Shown: one piece after another, positions 49,748 to 58,410 of the stretch | How positions within the stretch are numbered: the stretch's first letter is position 1 | How the letters are laid out: each line of letters begins with the position of its first letter | NCBI RefSeq assembly: GCF_000026985.1 | Contig: NC_017390.1 | Span: forward strand, 1,044,048 to 1,108,047 | Length of the DNA stretch: 64,000 bases | Direction of reading: 5' to 3' | Source of the DNA: Erwinia pyrifoliae DSM 12163 | GTDB taxonomy: Bacteria > Pseudomonadota > Gammaproteobacteria > Enterobacterales > Enterobacteriaceae | The notes under the pieces: model-generated | Told to the model about the DNA's origin: nothing | Databases searched by the model: none | Seen by the model: only the letters and a program-made list of their open reading frames with translations | Program-made: the position numbers and the translations under genes

Positions 49748-50266
49748 TTAGTTTATGCACAGCGTGCGTGCGCTGCTGGCACTGCCAATGGCCAGCGCTT
49801 TACCGTCCAGCAGATAAACCGCGTTGATACTGGTTTCACCAGGAACGATATGCGGGAAAACATATTTCACCACGTCTGCATTGCTGCTTTGATCGCCCAG
49901 CCTGCTGCTTTGCTGAAGCACGGTGCTGTGCAGTCGGTTGCCGCTGATGGTGGTGCTGAGCGTGACTTCCCGCAGCACCGCGACAGGATGGAGCGACCTG
50001 CCGCCGTTAACATAGTGGTTGATACTGCCGGTGTAGATCACGCGCCGTTGCGTCAGACCTTCACGATAAAAACGGTAAATGCCGCGCGTCAGCGTCCAGT
50101 TCTTGTTATCACTGATTTCATACCAGGCCTGTGGGGCAACGCAGCTGGCCTTCAGCGGAAAGAACATCATCTCTTTCAGCAGAAAGGCCGCAATCGGCAG
50201 TAAAAACCCGCCAATAAACAGCAGAACGGTGGGCGACTTAACGGTATGTAAAAGAGTACGATTCAC
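49748..50266 (-). CDS. Membrane partner of the ToxR/CadC-like regulator
   Basis: The 172-residue protein has one N-terminal membrane helix (about 11-30, SPTVLLFIGGFLLPIAAFLL) and a periplasmic domain with one cysteine near each end (Cys42 and Cys170), possibly a disulfide. It starts at a GTG (50266) with GGAG upstream, overlapping the regulator by 29 bp. The arrangement recalls ToxR-ToxS, PsaE-PsaF and E. coli YqeI-YqeJ, where the partner stabilises or modulates the regulator. Function is inference; I recognise no defined family. Confidence 0.65.
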   Translation of the reverse strand: MNRTLLHTVKSPTVLLFIGGFLLPIAAFLLKEMMFFPLKASCVAPQAWYEISDNKNWTLTRGIYRFYREGLTQRRVIYTGSINHYVNGGRSLHPVAVLREVTLSTTISGNRLHSTVLQQSSRLGDQSSNADVVKYVFPHIVPGETSINAVYLLDGKALAIGSASSARTLCIN

Positions 50267-51044
50267 AGTTGTTCTCCGAGTCCCGCAGCGGGGTGACGCA
50301 GGCTATCAGGCCCAGATGAGGGCTGGATTTGCCGGTCGTTATATAGAGATAACGGGCATGTTCCGCATTGATATCCCCCTCCTTATTTAGCGCAAACTGC
50401 GTATAGAGTTGCAGCGTCTGGATGACCTGTTGTTTCTCTGGCTGAGCTTTCTCGGGTACCCAGACTTCACTCTGGGGAGGCGCTTTTCCATCGTACCAGC
50501 GGATATAATGTACCGGCACGGGATCGATGGTCAGCAGCCAGCCGGTCACCGCCACCGCGCAGCTGCCCAAAACCAGCCCCGCCCCGCCAGCCGCGATGCG
50601 TCGTTGTAACCGGGAGCGGGGGGCGATAACGGGCAACGCATCGCCCCCCGCTGCGGGCAGGATGCGGGCAGCCTGTACGCCACGTTTTGCTGCGGAAAGA
50701 TCCGTTGCGCCAGGCCGATCCGCGCGTACGATCAGCCGGTATCCGCTGCGCGTCACGGCGATCAGCTGGATGCGCTCGTCCACCTTAAGTGTGACCAGCG
50801 CCCGGCGAATTTTGGTGATCATCACCCGCACGCTGTTGTCGGTGACCTCCACCCCGGCATGTCGCCAGCCAATATCCATTAGCTGCTCTTGAGATAGCAC
50901 CTGTTCTTTCGCCTGTGCCAGCGCCGCCAGGCAGCGGCAGGCAGCGGTCGGAAGCATCACGCTTTTTCCGTCATGAGTGCGCGATAGCGATCGTGTGCGC
51001 CTGTCCAGCCTGACCAGGTCACCGATGGTAATATTGTTATCCAT
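50238..51044 (-). CDS. ToxR/CadC-like membrane-anchored transcriptional regulator
   Basis: The 268 residues have a cytoplasmic OmpR-type winged-helix domain (about 1-107: SQEQLMDIGWRHAGVEVTDNSVRVMITKIRRAL...VTRSGYRLIV), one membrane helix (about 150-172) and a periplasmic sensory domain with a cysteine pair (Cys249, Cys260). Such proteins control genes directly from the membrane. Order and size resemble E. coli YqeI. Target genes are unknown; its location between a sugar-modification pair and fliC makes flagellar or glycosylation genes candidates. Confidence 0.78.
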   Translation of the reverse strand: MDNNITIGDLVRLDRRTRSLSRTHDGKSVMLPTAACRCLAALAQAKEQVLSQEQLMDIGWRHAGVEVTDNSVRVMITKIRRALVTLKVDERIQLIAVTRSGYRLIVRADRPGATDLSAAKRGVQAARILPAAGGDALPVIAPRSRLQRRIAAGGAGLVLGSCAVAVTGWLLTIDPVPVHYIRWYDGKAPPQSEVWVPEKAQPEKQQVIQTLQLYTQFALNKEGDINAEHARYLYITTGKSSPHLGLIACVTPLRDSENNCESYSFTYR

Positions 51045-51509
51045 TGTATGGACTCATCTTATTAGTACAGGTGTCAGTGAGTTATAGATTAAATGGTCCG
51101 TGCAGATTATCCCTGATCGGCATGAATGATAGACTTATTGTTTACAGGGTAATAGCGGGCAGGTTCGCGCATGCCTTACCCCTATTAATGTATTTGTTAA
51201 AAGGGTGCTGAATAGCATCCTGTAACGGGCTAAAAAACCCGTAAAAGACTTTGTTTATTATGCACAATTTTTCGCGATATGTCGTGCTAGTTACCCGTAT
51301 CATTATTATTCTTCATTATTGGAGAGGTCATTTTATGCGTGATGAATAAGCGATATCGGCGGGAAAGGTTTAATTCAGCCTGAGCGAAGAAGAATAATCT
51401 GACCAGGACGATAATTTGCTGGCGGGATGATTTCGACAGGGAATAAAAAAGCCCTCCCCGAAGGGAGGGCTTTAGCCCGGAATGAAGGCAGGGCGTTAAA
51501 TCAGCGCAA
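51045..51509. other. fliC-regulator intergenic region (465 bp)
   Basis: It contains the regulator's promoter side and the fliC terminator (51441-51470). A short inverted repeat ACGGG (51225-51229) / CCCGT (51238-51242) is visible. Tiny frames starting at 51335 and 51342 follow a GGAGAGG sequence, with 4 and 13 codons respectively. I cannot assign a function to the AT-rich centre. Confidence 0.5.
51441..51470 (-). terminator. fliC terminator
   Basis: GCCCTCCC (51451-51458) / GGGAGGGC (51463-51470) with loop CGAA, followed on the minus strand by TTTTTTATTC. This is a strong intrinsic terminator 40 bp past the fliC stop. Confidence 0.93.
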
Positions 51510-52964
51510 TTAACGCAACAGGCTCAGTACGTTCTGAGGAACCTGGTTTGCCTGTGACAGGACGGTGATACCGGCCTGCTGCAGGATGTTTGCACGGCTC
51601 ATGGCAGACACTTCTGCAGAGAAGTCAGCATCCAGGATGCGTGATTTCGCTTCAGTCATGTTGTTCACGGTGGTGTTCAGGTTGCTGATAATAGAGTTGA
51701 AACGGTTCTGTACCGCACCCAGACCTGAACGGAAGCTGTCAACCTGTGCCAGCGCGGAGTCCATAGTTGCCAGCAGGCCGCCGCCGCCGTTAGCCAGCTC
51801 GCCCACTTTCTGCATATCCGCAGCTTTCAGGTCAGTGCCTTTAGTGGCTTTGATTGCGCCAGCATTATCAGCCAGGGTCATCTCTGCGCCAGTTTTCACG
51901 CCAGACGCATCGGTGTGAACCGCGTAGTAAGACACTTTGCCCGCATCATCAGTCAGGCCGATAAGCTCCATGTTAGCGACGGAAGAAGCATCGCCACCCA
52001 TTGCGGTAGCAATTTCGGTCATATCCTGTTCGGTCAGTTTATGCGCCGCGCCGCCAAGATCGATTTCCTGACCGGCTTTCAGCACTTCGCCTTCGCCTTT
52101 CAGCTTGCTTGGGCCGTTAACCAGGATATCGGCATCGACTGCGCTGAGTTCTTTACCGGCAGTAGCTGAAACCAATTTGCCTGAGCCATCACCTTTAAGA
52201 GTGACTTCGGTTGCTTTGCCTTTCGTGGAGTCAAAGGCATAGTAAGTTTCTTTACCCGCTTCAACAACGCTGTACAGAGAAACGTCACCCTTAGCTGCAC
52301 CAACGGCTTGTTCAATTTCAGTCATTGCTGCGGGATCAAGGGCAATATCTTCTCCGCCAATAGTGACAGTGCCAGTAACAGGAGTACCTGCCGCATCCAG
52401 CGTAGGCTTAGCACCAGAGCTGGCCAGCGCGCCGGTCACGTCGTAGCCATCCAGGCCCAGTTTTTCCAGGTCCATTGCCGGCAGGTCGATGCCGATAGTC
52501 TGGCCATCTTTCGCGCCGATCTGGATCTGCAGCTGAGAAGTAGAACCGTCCAGCACGTTTACGCCGTTGAAGTCGGTGTCTTTAGCGATACGACCAATTT
52601 CAGCCAGACGCGCGGTGATCTCTTCCTGTACGGATTTCTTATCAGATTCTGAGTTGGTGCCGTTCAGCGCCTGCTCGGTCAGACGACGAATGTTCAGCAG
52701 GTTGTCGTTGATTTCGTTCAGTGCGCCTTCAGTGGTCTGCGCCAGAGAGATACCGTCGTTGGCGTTACGTGCCGCCTGAGTCATGCCTTCGATGCTGGCA
52801 GTGAAACGGTTGCTGATGGCCTGACCGGCAGCATCATCTTTCGCACTGTTGATACGCAGACCAGAAGACAGACGCTGGATCGCGGTGCCCAGAGAGGCCT
52901 GGGATTTGTTCAGGTTAGTCTGAGCCATCAGACTCAGTGCGTTAGTATTAATGACCTGGGCCAT
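51510..52964 (-). CDS. fliC: Flagellin FliC
   Basis: Filament protein, 484 residues. Conserved D0/D1 parts are at the ends ([50 protein letters not shown]; terminal [23 protein letters not shown]). The variable middle (about 165-400) is acidic and contains two related modules of about 85 residues (about 199-281 and 300-386), suggesting tandem duplication. I chose the ATG at 52964, properly spaced from GAGG, rather than 52970. It is transcribed opposite to fliD; a weak FliA-type -10 (ACCGATAG, complement of 53031-53038) lies upstream. Target of the neighbouring modification genes by inference. Confidence 0.97.
   Translation of the reverse strand: MAQVINTNALSLMAQTNLNKSQASLGTAIQRLSSGLRINSAKDDAAGQAISNRFTASIEGMTQAARNANDGISLAQTTEGALNEINDNLLNIRRLTEQALNGTNSESDKKSVQEEITARLAEIGRIAKDTDFNGVNVLDGSTSQLQIQIGAKDGQTIGIDLPAMDLEKLGLDGYDVTGALASSGAKPTLDAAGTPVTGTVTIGGEDIALDPAAMTEIEQAVGAAKGDVSLYSVVEAGKETYYAFDSTKGKATEVTLKGDGSGKLVSATAGKELSAVDADILVNGPSKLKGEGEVLKAGQEIDLGGAAHKLTEQDMTEIATAMGGDASSVANMELIGLTDDAGKVSYYAVHTDASGVKTGAEMTLADNAGAIKATKGTDLKAADMQKVGELANGGGGLLATMDSALAQVDSFRSGLGAVQNRFNSIISNLNTTVNNMTEAKSRILDADFSAEVSAMSRANILQQAGITVLSQANQVPQNVLSLLR
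51807..52067 (-). repeat. Flagellin variable-domain module 2
   Basis: It encodes FliC residues about 300-386, with [21 protein letters not shown]...[18 protein letters not shown]. Shared landmarks with module 1 are GG, MTEI, YYA and a TKGT/TAGKEL-type segment, about 100 residues apart. Confidence 0.6.
52122..52370 (-). repeat. Flagellin variable-domain module 1
   Basis: It encodes FliC residues about 199-281, with a [22 protein letters not shown]...[17 protein letters not shown] pattern. It resembles the module at 51807-52067 (residues 300-386) in order and spacing: GG, MTEI, YYA, and an acidic strand-turn series. Confidence 0.6.
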
Positions 52965-53030
52965 ATTCATATCCTCGTAGATTGGTTGGGCTTAATTAAG
53001 CTTATGCGTCCGTTGTTGCGCATAACTTAT

Positions 53031-53058
53031 CTATCGGTGGGAATGAAAAAGGACTGAA
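53031..53058 (-). promoter_or_regulatory. Weak FliA-type promoter candidate for fliC
   Basis: Minus-strand -10-like ACCGATAG (complement of 53031-53038) lies 67 bp before fliC. The -35 at the expected distance (TTCAGTCC with 12-bp spacing, complement of 53051-53058) matches poorly. It is plausible because fliC is FliA-controlled in relatives, but the match is weak. Confidence 0.35.
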
Positions 53059-53222
53059 ATTTTTTTAGCGTATTTTTCAAAATATGAGAAATAGAGTCAG
53101 ATTTGTCGCTAATTCTTCTATTTAAAATATCGCCTTTCCTTTATTGCATCATTAAATGTGAGAACAGGTAACAAAACTACTTATACCCGTCAATGCGTAT
53201 TGTTGACTACGCGATAAAAAAT

Positions 53223-53249
53223 TAAACTAAAAAACAGAACATCCGATTT
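53223..53249 (+). promoter_or_regulatory. FliA (sigma-28) promoter of fliDST
   Basis: TAAACTAA (53223-53230), 11 bp, TCCGATTT (53242-53249) fits the class III consensus TAAAGTTT-N11-GCCGATAA with exact spacing and a kept CCGAT core. It lies 45 bp before the fliD ATG. Confidence 0.72.
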
Positions 53250-53294
53250 CTATAATGACGATGATAAATTGCATATGATATGCAGGAGAGAAAA

Positions 53295-54764
53295 ATGGCT
53301 GGATTTGCAATACCAGGACTGGGTTCTGGCGGCACCATCGATTTTAGTTCGATGCTCGATCAAATAAAAATGGCTGAACAGCAGAAGCTGGTTCCTTATG
53401 ACAAACGTAAAACGGCCTATACCGGCCAGGTATCGGCGTGGGGAAAAATCTCCAGCTCGCTGTCGGCACTGAGCGACAATATCAGCAAGATGGGCGAGGA
53501 CGGCTTCCACGGCGTCAACGTCAGCACCAACAAGGCATTTAAGGCCACCGCCAAGGCGGGCGCCCAGCCGGACAGCTACGAAATCTACGTTGAGCAGCTG
53601 GCGCGCGCGCATAAAATCGGCACCGGATCGCAGGCCGACAAAACCAGCAATCTGGGCGATCAAAGCGTGGATACGCGAACGCTGAAAATCACCGTGGGCG
53701 ACGGCGAGCCGATGGAAATCGAGCTGGCGAAGGATCAGACCTCGCTGGAGCAGATCGCCAAAAAGATTAACCAGGAAAAAGGCGACGTCACGGCCTCGGT
53801 GCGACCGACCGAAGAGGGCGGCTTCACGCTGGTGATGACCTCGAAGAAAACCGGGGAAGAAGGGCAGATCGCCGTGGAAGTCAGCGGCGATGACGCGCTG
53901 GCCGGAGTGCTGGATTTTGACCCCAATGTGCAGCCAGGAGCGGGTAGCAACGCGATGTCCACCGTTACCGAGGCGCAAAACGCCATTATGGTGATCGATG
54001 GCACCCGTCTGGAGCGCAGCAGCAATACCATTAACGATGCCGTTGAAGGGGTGACTCTGGAATTGCAGCAGGTATCAGAGAAAGACAAGGATGGCGAGTA
54101 TGCCTATGAAAACCTGTCGATCACCAGCGATACCAGTAAATTCAAGGATGCAATCGAAGAGTTTGTCAAACTGTATAACGCCTTTATCAGCGCGTCCGAC
54201 AGCGCCAGCGCGTGGAATGCACCGACTGACGACGCCGAGGGCGAGGCGAATCCCGGCAACGGCCCGCTGATGGGTAACGGTACGCTGCGCCGCCTGACCA
54301 ACGATATCCGTTTCATTACCGGCAGTGATAACAGTCAGCTGAGCCAGGTGTTTTCTTCTCTGGCGAAGCTGGGGATCGAAGTGAAAGTCGAAGATGCCGG
54401 CACCGGCAAGCTGACGATTAACAGCAGCAAGCTGGAAGAAGCGGTTAAAAACAATCCTGACGAGATCGAGGCGCTGTTCCTCGGCAAAGGGGAATCTGAA
54501 GGCATCGCCGACAAGTTACAGGAGATGATCAAAACCTACATCGGCGATAAGGACAGCATTCCTAAAACCACCGGCATCATCGGACAAACCACCAAAGGGC
54601 TGGAAGAGCAGACCAAACAGGTCAGTGCGCGCATGAGCCAGGTGCAAAAGATGATCGATGCCACCGTGGAGCGTAACCGTAAAGACTTCGAACGCCTCGA
54701 TCTGGCGATGAATAAGATGAACAACATGAGCAGCCAGCTCTCTTCCATGCTGGCCGGACTTTAA
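53295..54764 (+). CDS. fliD: Filament cap protein FliD
   Basis: Caps the growing filament and helps flagellin fold. The 489 residues begin MAGFAIPGLGSGGTIDFSSMLDQIKMAEQQKL with the typical FliD N-terminal export and coiled-coil part, have Ig-like/capping domains in the middle and a coiled-coil C-terminus (GLEEQTKQVSARMSQVQKMIDATVERNRKDFERLDLAMNKMNNMSSQLSSML). I chose the ATG at 53295, preceded by AGGAGAG. First gene of fliDST, behind a FliA promoter. Confidence 0.95.
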   Translation: MAGFAIPGLGSGGTIDFSSMLDQIKMAEQQKLVPYDKRKTAYTGQVSAWGKISSSLSALSDNISKMGEDGFHGVNVSTNKAFKATAKAGAQPDSYEIYVEQLARAHKIGTGSQADKTSNLGDQSVDTRTLKITVGDGEPMEIELAKDQTSLEQIAKKINQEKGDVTASVRPTEEGGFTLVMTSKKTGEEGQIAVEVSGDDALAGVLDFDPNVQPGAGSNAMSTVTEAQNAIMVIDGTRLERSSNTINDAVEGVTLELQQVSEKDKDGEYAYENLSITSDTSKFKDAIEEFVKLYNAFISASDSASAWNAPTDDAEGEANPGNGPLMGNGTLRRLTNDIRFITGSDNSQLSQVFSSLAKLGIEVKVEDAGTGKLTINSSKLEEAVKNNPDEIEALFLGKGESEGIADKLQEMIKTYIGDKDSIPKTTGIIGQTTKGLEEQTKQVSARMSQVQKMIDATVERNRKDFERLDLAMNKMNNMSSQLSSMLAGL

Positions 54765-54812
54765 CGCTATAAGACGCCGGGCGCGGCTGCGCGCCCGGCA
54801 GGAAAACGCACT

Positions 54813-55220
54813 ATGTATACCCGATCAGGCCAGAACGCCTACGCGAAAATTTCGCTGGAAAGTCAGCTGGCTGGCGCCACGCCGCATCAGCTGATCACCA
54901 TGCTGTATGAGGGGGCTATCAACGCCATGCTGCGGGCGAAAATCTATTTTGAGCAGGGCAATATTCCACGCCGTGGAGAGATGATCTCGCGCGCGATTAA
55001 TATCATCGACAACGGCCTGCGCGCCGGGCTAAATCATCAGGTCGGTGGCAACATTTCCGCAGAGATGGAGAGCCTGTACGAGTATGTTTCGCGCAATCTG
55101 CTGCTGGTTAACCTGCAACAGAACCCCGAACCGCTGCCGCAGCTGATTGAACTGATGACCAATATGTCCAATACCTGGAAAGAGATAGAGCCGGCGAAAA
55201 AGCAGGTGAAACATGGATAA
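54813..55220 (+). CDS. fliS: Flagellin chaperone FliS
   Basis: Binds FliC in the cytosol and prevents early polymerisation. The 135 residues form the FliS four-helix fold (AYAKISLESQLAGATPHQLITMLYEGAINAMLRAKIYFEQGN...GLNHQVGGNISAEMESLYEYV). 48 bp after fliD; overlaps fliT by 8 bp. Confidence 0.96.
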   Translation: MYTRSGQNAYAKISLESQLAGATPHQLITMLYEGAINAMLRAKIYFEQGNIPRRGEMISRAINIIDNGLRAGLNHQVGGNISAEMESLYEYVSRNLLLVNLQQNPEPLPQLIELMTNMSNTWKEIEPAKKQVKHG

Positions 55221-55551
55221 GACGCTGATGTCCGAATTGCAGCGCATCAGCCAGCTGCATGATGAGCTGATGGTGCTAAGTTGTGAAGGCCATTGGGATG
55301 AGTTTATCGCCGCGTTGGATCCCTGTGCCGACCTTCTCCATGAGGCCATGCAGCTGGATAGCAGCGCCCTGAGTCCGGAAGAGCTGGCTGCCGCCCGCGA
55401 GCTTATGACCACTTTGCAGAACAATGAAGCGCTGATGGTTCAGCGTATGCGCGCCAGGCTTGACCAGCTGCGTGAAGAGATGTCGGGGCTTAACAAAGGT
55501 AAGGCGGTCAGCAACGCCTACGCCGCCCCGTTTACCGCCAGCATTCGTTGA
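55213..55551 (+). CDS. fliT: FliD chaperone and FlhDC antagonist FliT
   Basis: In Salmonella FliT escorts FliD and, when free, restrains FlhDC. The 112 residues are all-helical and lie in the fliDST position, with an 8-bp overlap with fliS. Sequence similarity to FliT is modest (helix 1 LQRISQLHDELMVLSCEGHWDEFI), so context carries much of the call. Confidence 0.85.
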   Translation: MDKTLMSELQRISQLHDELMVLSCEGHWDEFIAALDPCADLLHEAMQLDSSALSPEELAAARELMTTLQNNEALMVQRMRARLDQLREEMSGLNKGKAVSNAYAAPFTASIR

Positions 55552-55692
55552 GTTGCCCTGTCCTTTTTATTCCCCGCGCTGCCATGACTTTTGCTGTTCT
55601 CAATCTCCCAGCTGCTCACCGGTGTAAAATCCTGGTGATGCGCTGTCTTATTCCCGCTGCGGTGATGACCTTTATTAACGCGAATTTCAGGC

Positions 55693-55717
55693 AAAAAAAA
55701 GCCAGCGGCTAGCTGGC
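55693..55717 (-). terminator. flgAMN terminator
   Basis: GCCAGC (55701-55706) / GCTGGC (55712-55717) with a 5-base loop is followed on the minus strand by eight T (complement of 55693-55700). It lies 34 bp past the flgN stop. Strong intrinsic terminator. Confidence 0.9.
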
Positions 55718-55751
55718 AAAAGGGCACAATAATTTGTAGGAGAGGCTGGGG

Positions 55752-56195
55752 TTACACGCTGATACGATAGCTTCCCCCCACGGGGGCAGAGTGCGATTCT
55801 CCCGTCGAGCCATAGAGGCTGTTGTTACCCCCCACGGTGGTGACGATCTGCTTCATCTGCAGATTGGTCTTCATATGCATATTCAGCAGCTCTTCAACTT
55901 TAAGGTTGAGTTTCTTGGTACTTTCAACTTTCTCACTCAATTGCTGCCAGCAGGTGAATAGTTTTACCTGCTGACGGTAGGGTGCAGAAATATGCATTTC
56001 TGCCTCTTCCTTACGGCGCAGTTCATCATAATAATGAATGGTCGATAACAGTTGGCTTTTATTATCCGTTAATATCTGTAGCGAAACGGGGTTAATCTGC
56101 GGGCGGCTTAAATGATTGAACTCTTCAATCATTATCCCTTCCAGTTCGCCGAGCGACGTTTTCATTTGAGACAAGATCGGATATAGCTTATCCAT
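55752..56195 (-). CDS. flgN: FlgK/FlgL chaperone FlgN
   Basis: Chaperone for hook-filament junction proteins. The 147 residues have a long alpha-helical N-terminus typical of FlgN (MDKLYPILSQMKTSLGELEGIMIEEFNHL), and the end is Gly/Ser rich. 19 bp after flgM; last of flgAMN. Confidence 0.92.
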   Translation of the reverse strand: MDKLYPILSQMKTSLGELEGIMIEEFNHLSRPQINPVSLQILTDNKSQLLSTIHYYDELRRKEEAEMHISAPYRQQVKLFTCWQQLSEKVESTKKLNLKVEELLNMHMKTNLQMKQIVTTVGGNNSLYGSTGESHSAPVGGSYRISV

Positions 56196-56214
56196 AACAA
56201 ACTCAACTCATTCA

Positions 56215-56514
56215 TTAATTAAATTGAAAAATATCCATCACCAGCGCACGAGCGATTTTTTGCGGATCCAACGGCAGTTCACCGGCATCTAATGCGGCAC
56301 GAATTTCAGCAACACGTTGTTCATCTATATCGTTGCTGCTGTCGTTTTTCATCTGTTGTACCAGGCTGCTTAATCTCACCTGGGTTTTGTCATCCCCGGA
56401 AGTGTTGTGGGCTACGGGGTTGCCGGCGTCCTGATTCAGCTGACGGCCGCGCATATCACGGACGGCAGCAATAGCATTAGCGGCGGCGGCCGGTGTGGTA
56501 CGGTCAATACTCAT
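56215..56514 (-). CDS. flgM: Anti-sigma-28 factor FlgM
   Basis: It binds FliA until exported through the hook, coupling late gene expression to assembly. The 99 residues are intrinsically disordered in the N-half (MSIDRTTPAAAANAIAAVRDMRG), with the FliA-binding C-half (DKTQVRLSSLVQQMKND...IDEQRVAEIRAALDAGELPLDPQKIARALVMDIFQF). A FliA promoter lies in the gap to flgA, allowing class III expression of flgMN besides class II from flgA. Confidence 0.96.
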   Translation of the reverse strand: MSIDRTTPAAAANAIAAVRDMRGRQLNQDAGNPVAHNTSGDDKTQVRLSSLVQQMKNDSSNDIDEQRVAEIRAALDAGELPLDPQKIARALVMDIFQFN

Positions 56515-56559
56515 TTTATCCTCGCCAAATAGTCTTTATTTATTCTGTGTATACTTTTC

Positions 56560-56586
56560 TCATCGGCGTGCGAGGAAAAAACTAAA
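56560..56586 (-). promoter_or_regulatory. FliA (sigma-28) promoter of flgM
   Basis: Minus strand: TTTAGTTT (complement of 56579-56586), 11 bp, GCCGATGA (complement of 56560-56567). It has 6 of 8 and 7 of 8 matches to TAAAGTTT and GCCGATAA with exact spacing, about 46 bp before flgM. This is the expected class III promoter. Confidence 0.85.
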
Positions 56587-56587
56587 A

Positions 56588-57292
56588 TTATTGTTGCAGT
56601 AAAATCTCAACCTGGCCGTCATGGGCCACTTTACCACTGATGGTGCGCCCGGTTCGCGTCTGCACTTTCAGCATATCGTCAACTGACGCGTTGGCGAGCG
56701 CCTTACCCTGGCTGCGAATACGAAAGCCGTCGCCCTGGGTGATAATATCCACCATTTGCCCGGCATGCAGCAGCCACTGTTGGCGCAGCTGATTTTGCAC
56801 AATCGGGCTACCGACATTGAGCGCGCGCGTGGTGGTTTGACCAACGATCTGGTTGATGTCAAACAGGATGCCGGCTGGCTGATGATCCAAGCTACCGGTA
56901 TGGGATTCAATATCCTCGGCGCGGATGACGCTGCCCACCGGCAGATTTTTCTTTGCCACCCACCAGCTGCCGTGTGCGCTGATCTGAATCTGTAAATAGT
57001 GGCGGCGTGCGCCGCACTGGGCGATCACGCTGCGTTTGCCGGTCAGCCTGGTATCATTACCGGCCAGTGACAGCACCGGATCGGGGCAGATCGCCGCCAG
57101 CTGGCGGGCGGGCGTCAGCAGTTTCGCCAGCTGAACCACGTTACCGTCATGCTCCTCTCCCTGTCTTTTCTTCAATAGCTCATCGATTCTTACCGACAGA
57201 CGTTGCTCAATGCCGGAGGAGGTATGTGGAGTGGCATACAGCGTCGAACTCCAGCACAGCGCCAGGATCAGATAACGATAACGAGAAAACAT
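56588..57292 (-). CDS. flgA: P-ring assembly chaperone FlgA
   Basis: Periplasmic chaperone for FlgI. The 234 residues (E. coli 219) begin with a signal peptide (MFSRYRYLILALCWSSTLYA) and end in an SAF/FlgA domain (WWVAKKNLPVGSVIRAEDIE...PIVQNQLRQQWLLHAGQMVDIITQGDGFRIRSQGKALANA). It is divergent from flgB; flgM follows after 73 bp with its own FliA promoter. Confidence 0.95.
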   Translation of the reverse strand: MFSRYRYLILALCWSSTLYATPHTSSGIEQRLSVRIDELLKKRQGEEHDGNVVQLAKLLTPARQLAAICPDPVLSLAGNDTRLTGKRSVIAQCGARRHYLQIQISAHGSWWVAKKNLPVGSVIRAEDIESHTGSLDHQPAGILFDINQIVGQTTTRALNVGSPIVQNQLRQQWLLHAGQMVDIITQGDGFRIRSQGKALANASVDDMLKVQTRTGRTISGKVAHDGQVEILLQQ

Positions 57293-57574
57293 ATTTAAGC
57301 GTGCCTTACATCTGTTAATAGCTTGCGGATAACTACGAATAAGCGATCTGATTCCTGTCGCTGACGGTATAAATTATAACCTGGTATGAGAAGATGTTAT
57401 TGCACTAAATGCCAGCGCTTTTGCAGCTAATTTAAAAGCTAAATTCTCTATTTTATCTAACTGTGTTCTTATTCCCTTAAATACGCCTGTTTGTGTTATT
57501 TCCTTGCGGTGTAATATTTTCCCCCTGCTGGCTAAAATGTGACGGTTAATTTACAGGCGCGAGAACAGATATTC
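57293..57574. promoter_or_regulatory. Divergent flgA / flgB region
   Basis: The 282 AT-rich bases between divergent flgA and flgB are where FlhDC-dependent class II promoters lie in relatives. I see no clear FlhDC box or other gene in it. Confidence 0.55.
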
Positions 57575-57982
57575 ATGATTAATAAACTTGATGATGCGTT
57601 TCTCTTTCAGCAGGAGGCGTTGAGTTTACTCTCGCGTCGGCAGGAAGTGCTGGCATCTAACATTGCAAATGCGGATACCCCAGGCTACATGGCACGGGAT
57701 ATTGATTTTTCTCAGCAGCTTAAAAATACCCTGGCGAATCAGTCGATGGCTAAATCGCCCGTGTCACTGTCTTTAACCGCAGAAAAACATATTGAGGGAA
57801 AAGGCAGGCTGTTTGATGACGCGAATTTGCTGTATCGCACGCCGGATCAGCCGAGTGCGGACGGTAATACCGTGGATATGGATCGTGAGCGTATTGGCAT
57901 GGCCGATACCAACGTGAAATATCAGTCTGGCCTGACATTCCTCGGTGCTGATATTAAGAAAATGATGAGCGTGCTGGCTTAA
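57575..57982 (+). CDS. flgB: Proximal rod protein FlgB
   Basis: Rod subunit. The 135 residues have the flagellar rod N-motif [28 protein letters not shown] (about 18-45). I chose the ATG at 57575, since upstream in-frame codons are not conserved. First gene of flgBCDEFGHIJ; flgC is 14 bp downstream. Confidence 0.95.
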   Translation: MINKLDDAFLFQQEALSLLSRRQEVLASNIANADTPGYMARDIDFSQQLKNTLANQSMAKSPVSLSLTAEKHIEGKGRLFDDANLLYRTPDQPSADGNTVDMDRERIGMADTNVKYQSGLTFLGADIKKMMSVLA

Positions 57983-57996
57983 GGAGCATCGTAACC

Positions 57997-58401
57997 ATGT
58001 CGTTATTTAGCGTTTTTGATATTTCAGGCTCGGCGATGGCGGCGCAGTCAAAACGACTCAACGTCAGCGCCAGTAATATGGCCAACGCTGACAGCGTTGT
58101 CGGTCCGGATGGGCAGCCTTATCGCGCCCGTCAGGTGACATTTGAAGTCGATGCCGCCGCTGGCAACGAGATTGGTGGCGTTAAGGTGGGCGAAGTGGTG
58201 GAAAGCAGCGCCCCGGATCGTCTGGTATATGAGCCAGGTAATCCGCTGGCAGACCAGCAGGGCTATGTGCGCATGCCCAACGTCAACGTAGTGGATGAAA
58301 TGGTCAACACCCTTTCCGCCTCCCGCAGCTATCAGGCCAATGTCGAAGTGATGAACTCCGCCAAAGCCATGATGTTAAAGACCCTTTCACTGGGTCAGTA
58401 A
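57997..58401 (+). CDS. flgC: Proximal rod protein FlgC
   Basis: Rod subunit, 134 residues, with N-motif [41 protein letters not shown] and the C-terminal rod motif [39 protein letters not shown]. Same operon. Confidence 0.97.
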   Translation: MSLFSVFDISGSAMAAQSKRLNVSASNMANADSVVGPDGQPYRARQVTFEVDAAAGNEIGGVKVGEVVESSAPDRLVYEPGNPLADQQGYVRMPNVNVVDEMVNTLSASRSYQANVEVMNSAKAMMLKTLSLGQ

Positions 58402-58410
58402 GGATAATCA

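Larger units (their letters stand above)
52965..53294. promoter_or_regulatory. Divergent fliC / fliD regulatory region
   Basis: The 330-bp AT-rich gap between divergent fliC and fliD carries the FliA-type promoter for fliD and a weaker candidate for fliC. No gene is seen in it. Confidence 0.7.

Noticed and set aside
53250-53978. 242-codon minus-strand frame over fliD
   Set aside because: Antisense to fliD with His/Arg/Leu-rich shadow composition.
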